This document shows, piece by piece, positions 6,701 through 8,637 of a stretch of DNA of 8,637 nucleotides. The number at the start of each line of letters is the position of its first letter. The first letter of the stretch is position 1. Under the pieces are notes generated by a model. That model was not told the origin of the DNA and did no database searches. It saw nothing but the letters and a program-made list of their open reading frames with translations. Source of the DNA: Quadrisphaera sp. (GTDB taxonomy: Bacteria > Actinomycetota > Actinomycetes > Actinomycetales > Quadrisphaeraceae); NCBI GenBank assembly GCA_029258695.1, contig JARIBR010000065.1, positions 1-8,637 of the forward strand, given 5' to 3'. The position numbers and the translations under genes were made by a program.

Positions 6701-7175
6701 CGCCCGGGAGGTGCTCGGCTGGGACCTCGGACGGGGCTGGCCGGCCGGCACGTACCCCGCCGACGCGCGGCGCGGCCCCATGGTGGCGATCACCGACGAG
6801 AACGCCGGCTCCGACGGGGACATCGTCACCGCCGCCCTCAAGGCCCGCGGGCTGGCGCCCGTGGTGGGCGCGCGCAGCTGGGGCGGGGTGGTCGGCATCG
6901 ACGGGCGCTACTCCCTCGTCGACGGGACCGGGGTCACGCAGCCGCGCTACGCCTTCTGGTTCCCCGGACTCGGGTGGTCGGTCGAGAACCACGGCGTCGA
7001 CCCGGACGTCGAGGTGCCCTTCCCGCCCGCCGCGTGGGCCCGCGGCACCGACCCCCAGCTCGACGCGGCGCTCGCGCTGGTGCTCGGCGAGCTCGACCGC
7101 GTCGGCGCCGCCGCCCCGCCGGACGTCAGCACCCGCCCGCCGCGCACGCCGCCGACCCTGGGAGCCCGCCCGTGA
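3723..7175 (+). CDS. Tricorn protease homolog (S41-family serine protease)
   Basis: A 1150-residue cytosolic tricorn-type protease; in archaea this enzyme trims peptides released by the proteasome. Beta-propeller repeats fill about residues 10-720, with blade motifs such as LSPDGAHVAWV (60-70), LGWSPDGRVVAAS (103-115), LAASPDGRWLAAAT (399-412) and TFSPDSRWLAWS (446-457). A helical C1 region follows (about 745-815), then a PDZ domain (about 825-920) and the S41 catalytic domain (about 940-1100). The catalytic tetrad of Thermoplasma tricorn (Ser745, His746, Ser965, Glu1023) maps to Ser809-His810 in GTSHAYV, Ser1030 in NAGSDGD and Glu1088 in VENHGVDPD. The offsets (64, 64, 65, 65) are consistent, so the enzyme looks active. 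A low-complexity Ala/Pro/Gly insert lies at about 552-596. There is no signal peptide. The ATG overlaps the purF stop and the TGA overlaps the purM start, so translational coupling is likely; no convincing Shine-Dalgarno precedes it. No partner aminopeptidase or proteasome gene is in view. Confidence 0.93.
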   Translation: MSAAYVRSPALRGSVLAFAAEDDVWVARLPEVAGDGSGDGSAVRAWRLSDDRVPVKDVALSPDGAHVAWVSVLDGEPEVRVAPAGGGPARRLTWWGDATTRVLGWSPDGRVVAASAVGEPFRSRTWAWALPLGDQRPERLPYGPVSGIAWSSTGALALATGRGGRPEYSWWKRYRGGTASRLWVNPAGDDADGLEPLRVAGGGGGAPLDGQVVRPMWVGDRLAFLSDHEGHGNVYSCLADGSDLRRHTDHEGFYARHAASDGQRVVHVHGGDLWVLDGLAADSVARRLDVDVAGPASARAPRPLTIDEVRSGLDAVSVDATGRSSLVGVRGAVHRLTHRGGPAPVVAAEPGVRTRLPVALRGGAAWVSDAGGRDAVVVTDAGGGQRRLAEGRLGRVLDLAASPDGRWLAAATHDGRVVLLGLEGAEAPSGERTVATVTADAAQGLTFSPDSRWLAWSAAQAPEQLSSVFLARVEPPDAADEPADGGAPAGNTAAQVVAVTPVRFGDTEPTFTRDGKHLALFSRRTFDPVYDEHVFELSFPVATRPFLVPLAAGTAPPSAPELDGAPASAPVADGSAGASQAPGAPAPGAPSAAHADVSDLAAALVDGIAEVVVDVDHLADRLVPAPVPAGRLTSLHAVAGGASGGLVWLRHPLGGATGESQPDAAAAGTGPAPRPVLERLDLATGTTVVLREGVDAVWVSGDGQRLVVRDGEALRVLPAAAPVPEGDASGAVVDVDLERLRVHLDPVAEWTQMFDEAVRLMAENFWAPDMAGVDWDAVAQRYRPLVARVATPDDLVDLLWETQAELGTSHAYVMPPADTARDARRLGFLGADLERGDDGTWQVSRVLPGESSDGRARSPLAAPGVAARGGDVVVSVDGVPVDPDLGPAPALVGAAQRPVALELERGGVRRTVVVVPLADERPLRYQDAVAARRAAVTAASGGRAGYLHVPDMMGQGWAQLHRDLRTEVRRDALVLDVRDNSGGHTSQLVVERVAREVLGWDLGRGWPAGTYPADARRGPMVAITDENAGSDGDIVTAALKARGLAPVVGARSWGGVVGIDGRYSLVDGTGVTQPRYAFWFPGLGWSVENHGVDPDVEVPFPPAAWARGTDPQLDAALALVLGELDRVGAAAPPDVSTRPPRTPPTLGARP
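7160..7164 (+). promoter_or_regulatory. Ribosome binding site of purM
   Basis: GGGAG lies 7 bases before the GTG at 7172, inside the last codons of the tricorn gene. It supports this GTG as the purM start and shows that purM can recruit ribosomes itself as well as by re-initiation after the overlapping TGA. Confidence 0.6.
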
Positions 7176-8314
7176 AGCCCACCGGCACCACCTACGCCTC
7201 CTCCGGGGTGGACACCGCTGCCGGTGACCGCGCCGTCGACCTCATGCGCGCCGCCGTGTCCGCCACCCACGGGCCGCAGGTCCTCTCCGGGGCCGGGGGG
7301 TTCGCGGGGCTCTACGACGCCAGCGCCCTGGCGCGCTACCGCCACCCGCTGCTGGCGACCTCCACGGACGGCGTGGGCACCAAGGTGGCCATCGCCCAGG
7401 CCATGGACGTGCACGACACCATCGGGCAGGACCTCGTGGCGATGGTCGTCGACGACCTCGTCGTCTGCGGGGCCGAGCCGCTGTTCATGACCGACTACAT
7501 CGCCTGCGGCTCCGTGGTGCCCGAGCGCGTGGCGTCGATCGTCGGCGGCATCGCCGCCGCGTGCTCCCAGGTCGGCGCGGCGCTGGTGGGCGGGGAGACC
7601 GCCGAGCACCCCAACCTCCTCGGCGCGGGGGAGTACGACGTGGCGGGCGCCGCGACGGGCGTGGTCGAGGCGGGAGCCCTGCTGGGTCCCGACCGGGTGC
7701 GCGAGGGCGACGTGGTGGTCGCGATGGGCTCCTCGGGGTTGCACAGCAACGGGTACTCCCTGGTCCGTCGCATCGTCGCGCAGTCCCGCCTCCGGCTGGA
7801 GGCGCACGTCGACGAGCTCGGTCGCACCCTCGGGGAGGAGCTGCTCGAGCCCACGAGGCTCTACGCGCGGCCGTGCCTGGCGCTGGCGCGGGACTCGCGC
7901 TACGCCGTCGCCGCGTACGCCCACGTCACCGGCGGGGGCCTCGCGGCCAACCTCGCGCGCGTGCTGCCGCGCGACCTCGACGCGGTGCTCGACCGCTCGA
8001 CGTGGTCGCCGCCGCCCGTCTTCGACCACCTCGCCCGGCTGGGCGGCGTGCCGGACGACGACGCGGAGCACACCTGGAACCAGGGCATCGGGATGCTGGC
8101 TCTCCTGCCCGCTGACGCCGCTGACGCCGCCGTCACGAGGCTCGTCGAGGAGGGGGTGCCCGCCTGGGTCGCCGGTGAGGTCATCGCCGGCCGCAGCGGT
8201 CCCCGCGGTGCGCGGATGACCCGTGGCTCCAAGGGCGTGGAGGGGGGCGGCGCGGCGCTCGTCGGCTCCTACGCGACGTCGGCTCCTCCCGGGTCCGACG
8301 ACGCGTCCCCGTGA
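7172..8314 (+). CDS. purM: Phosphoribosylformylglycinamidine cyclo-ligase PurM (AIR synthetase)
   Basis: PurM closes the imidazole ring, converting FGAM plus ATP to AIR (step 5). The 380-residue product shows the family signatures YASSGVDTAAGD (8-19), TSTDGVGTK (63-71), VCGAEPLFMTDYIACG (98-113), GGETAEHP (140-147), GLHSNGYSLVRR (189-200), HVTGGGLAANLARVLP (251-266) and TWNQGIGM (301-308). The start is GTG at 7172, preceded by GGGAG and overlapping the tricorn stop as GTGA. An open frame continues upstream but lies within the protease gene and is not PurM-like. Asn148 follows GETAEHP where I expect Gly (GETAEHPGLL). The C-terminus ends in a short Ser/Pro/Asp-rich tail (about 367-380). Length is slightly above the ~350 residues usual for the family. 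Its substrate is made by PurL, whose gene lies at the left edge. Confidence 0.97.
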   Translation: MKPTGTTYASSGVDTAAGDRAVDLMRAAVSATHGPQVLSGAGGFAGLYDASALARYRHPLLATSTDGVGTKVAIAQAMDVHDTIGQDLVAMVVDDLVVCGAEPLFMTDYIACGSVVPERVASIVGGIAAACSQVGAALVGGETAEHPNLLGAGEYDVAGAATGVVEAGALLGPDRVREGDVVVAMGSSGLHSNGYSLVRRIVAQSRLRLEAHVDELGRTLGEELLEPTRLYARPCLALARDSRYAVAAYAHVTGGGLAANLARVLPRDLDAVLDRSTWSPPPVFDHLARLGGVPDDDAEHTWNQGIGMLALLPADAADAAVTRLVEEGVPAWVAGEVIAGRSGPRGARMTRGSKGVEGGGAALVGSYATSAPPGSDDASP

Positions 8315-8357
8315 TGGAGCACCCGACCTCGACACCGTGACCGGGCGGGCATGACGA

Positions 8358-8404
8358 CGCCCCGACCGCACCACCTGGTTCAACCGGGCGTGGCGACCGG
8401 GGCG
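8358..8404. terminator. Nested inverted repeat between convergent purM and DUF3073 genes
   Basis: CGCCCCG (8358-8364) is perfectly complementary to CGGGGCG (8398-8404). Inside it, CCTGGT (8374-8379) pairs with ACCGGG (8383-8388), with one G-T wobble, around a 3-base loop. The structure occupies the middle of the 108-bp gap between two convergent genes, the expected place for a bidirectional terminator. There is no T-tract, which is common for actinobacterial terminators. The rest of this gap holds nothing I can recognise. Confidence 0.4.
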
Positions 8405-8422
8405 AGCGGCGCCGATCCGCGA

Positions 8423-8611
8423 CTAGCCGGAGCGACGCACCCAGTCGGCGTAGGGGTCGTCATCCTTCTCGTCCCCGTCCGTGACCGGCTCGGTGCGGGT
8501 CGACCCACCACCGAGCTCCCTCTGAAGCTTGTTGTAGTCGGTCTCCGGGGAGTAGTACTTCAGCTCCCGGGCGACCTTCGTCTGCTTCGCCTTCTGACGG
8601 CCGCGCCCCAT
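8423..8611 (-). CDS. DUF3073 family small protein
   Basis: A 62-residue, highly charged protein matching the actinobacterial DUF3073 family. It has the conserved N-terminus MGRGRQKAKQTKVARELKY, followed by SPETDYNKLQREL and an acidic C-terminal half (DGDEKDDDPYADW). It has no membrane segment, signal peptide or catalytic motif. The basic head and acidic tail could suit nucleic-acid or protein binding, but no function is known to me. The ATG at 8611-8609 is preceded by a good Shine-Dalgarno. The gene converges on purM, a neighbourhood I recall from many actinomycetes. Its promoter lies beyond the right edge. Confidence 0.9.
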   Translation of the reverse strand: MGRGRQKAKQTKVARELKYYSPETDYNKLQRELGGGSTRTEPVTDGDEKDDDPYADWVRRSG

Positions 8612-8619
8612 GGCGTCGA

Positions 8620-8626
8620 CCCCCTC
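8620..8626 (-). promoter_or_regulatory. Ribosome binding site of the DUF3073 gene
   Basis: On the minus strand GAGGGGG sits 8 bases before the ATG at 8611. It is the clearest purine-rich Shine-Dalgarno sequence in the window and fixes the start. Confidence 0.65.
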
Positions 8627-8637
8627 ATCTGTCGTGC

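Noticed and set aside
8109..8128. Tandem CGCTGACGC-like repeat near the end of purM
   Set aside because: It encodes an ADAADAA stretch in a variable surface region of PurM and is most simply local codon repetition.
6947..8383. Long minus-strand open frame opposite purM and the end of the tricorn gene
   Set aside because: It is an antisense shadow of two well-supported genes and shows no family motifs.
8370..8390. tRNA T-arm-like sequence (CTGGTTCAACCGGG) suggesting a tRNA remnant or att site
   Set aside because: The loop is shorter than the 7 bases of a T-arm, and no acceptor, anticodon or D-arm is present. It is better explained as the inner hairpin of the terminator candidate.

Overview
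The window is a purine-biosynthesis locus from a very GC-rich actinomycete. GC is roughly 70-78% by eye, GTG starts are common, and the gene order (purL, a bacterial SCP_3-type sterol-carrier protein, a small two-helix membrane protein, purF, purM, a DUF3073 protein) is one I associate with Actinobacteria. The exact genus cannot be fixed from sequence alone; a Kineosporia/Kineococcus-like relative is a guess.

Layout from left to right: (1) the 3' end of purL (FGAM synthase large subunit), plus strand, stop at 401. (2) A minus-strand gene at 436-1284 for an M.TaqI-like (gamma-class) adenine methyltransferase, converging on purL and lying back to back with the next gene. (3) A plus-strand run: SCP_3-like protein (1294-1674), small membrane protein (1685-1990), purF (2077-3726), a complete tricorn-type protease (3723-7175) and purM (7172-8314). 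(4) A 108-bp convergent intergenic region with a nested inverted repeat. (5) A short minus-strand DUF3073 gene (8423-8611). There is no gene-free stretch longer than about 110 bp.

How the genes relate: PurL, PurF and PurM catalyse steps 4, 1 and 5 of de novo IMP synthesis. The SCP_3 and membrane genes are passengers commonly seen near purF, with unknown roles. Two things do not belong to the purine pathway. One is the methyltransferase, wedged between purL and the SCP_3 gene and bounded by a short direct repeat. Collapsing that repeat would leave a tight 10-bp purL-SCP junction. The other is the tricorn protease, whose start and stop both overlap purF and purM by 4 bp, so it is built into the purF-purM unit as a translationally coupled gene.

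The most interesting items are the methyltransferase cassette and its junctions, the purF-tricorn-purM coupling, a run of four 11-bp direct repeats just upstream of purF, and an unusual proline in the conserved HRGQ motif of PurF. I see no CRISPR array, tRNA, rRNA, transposase or phage gene.
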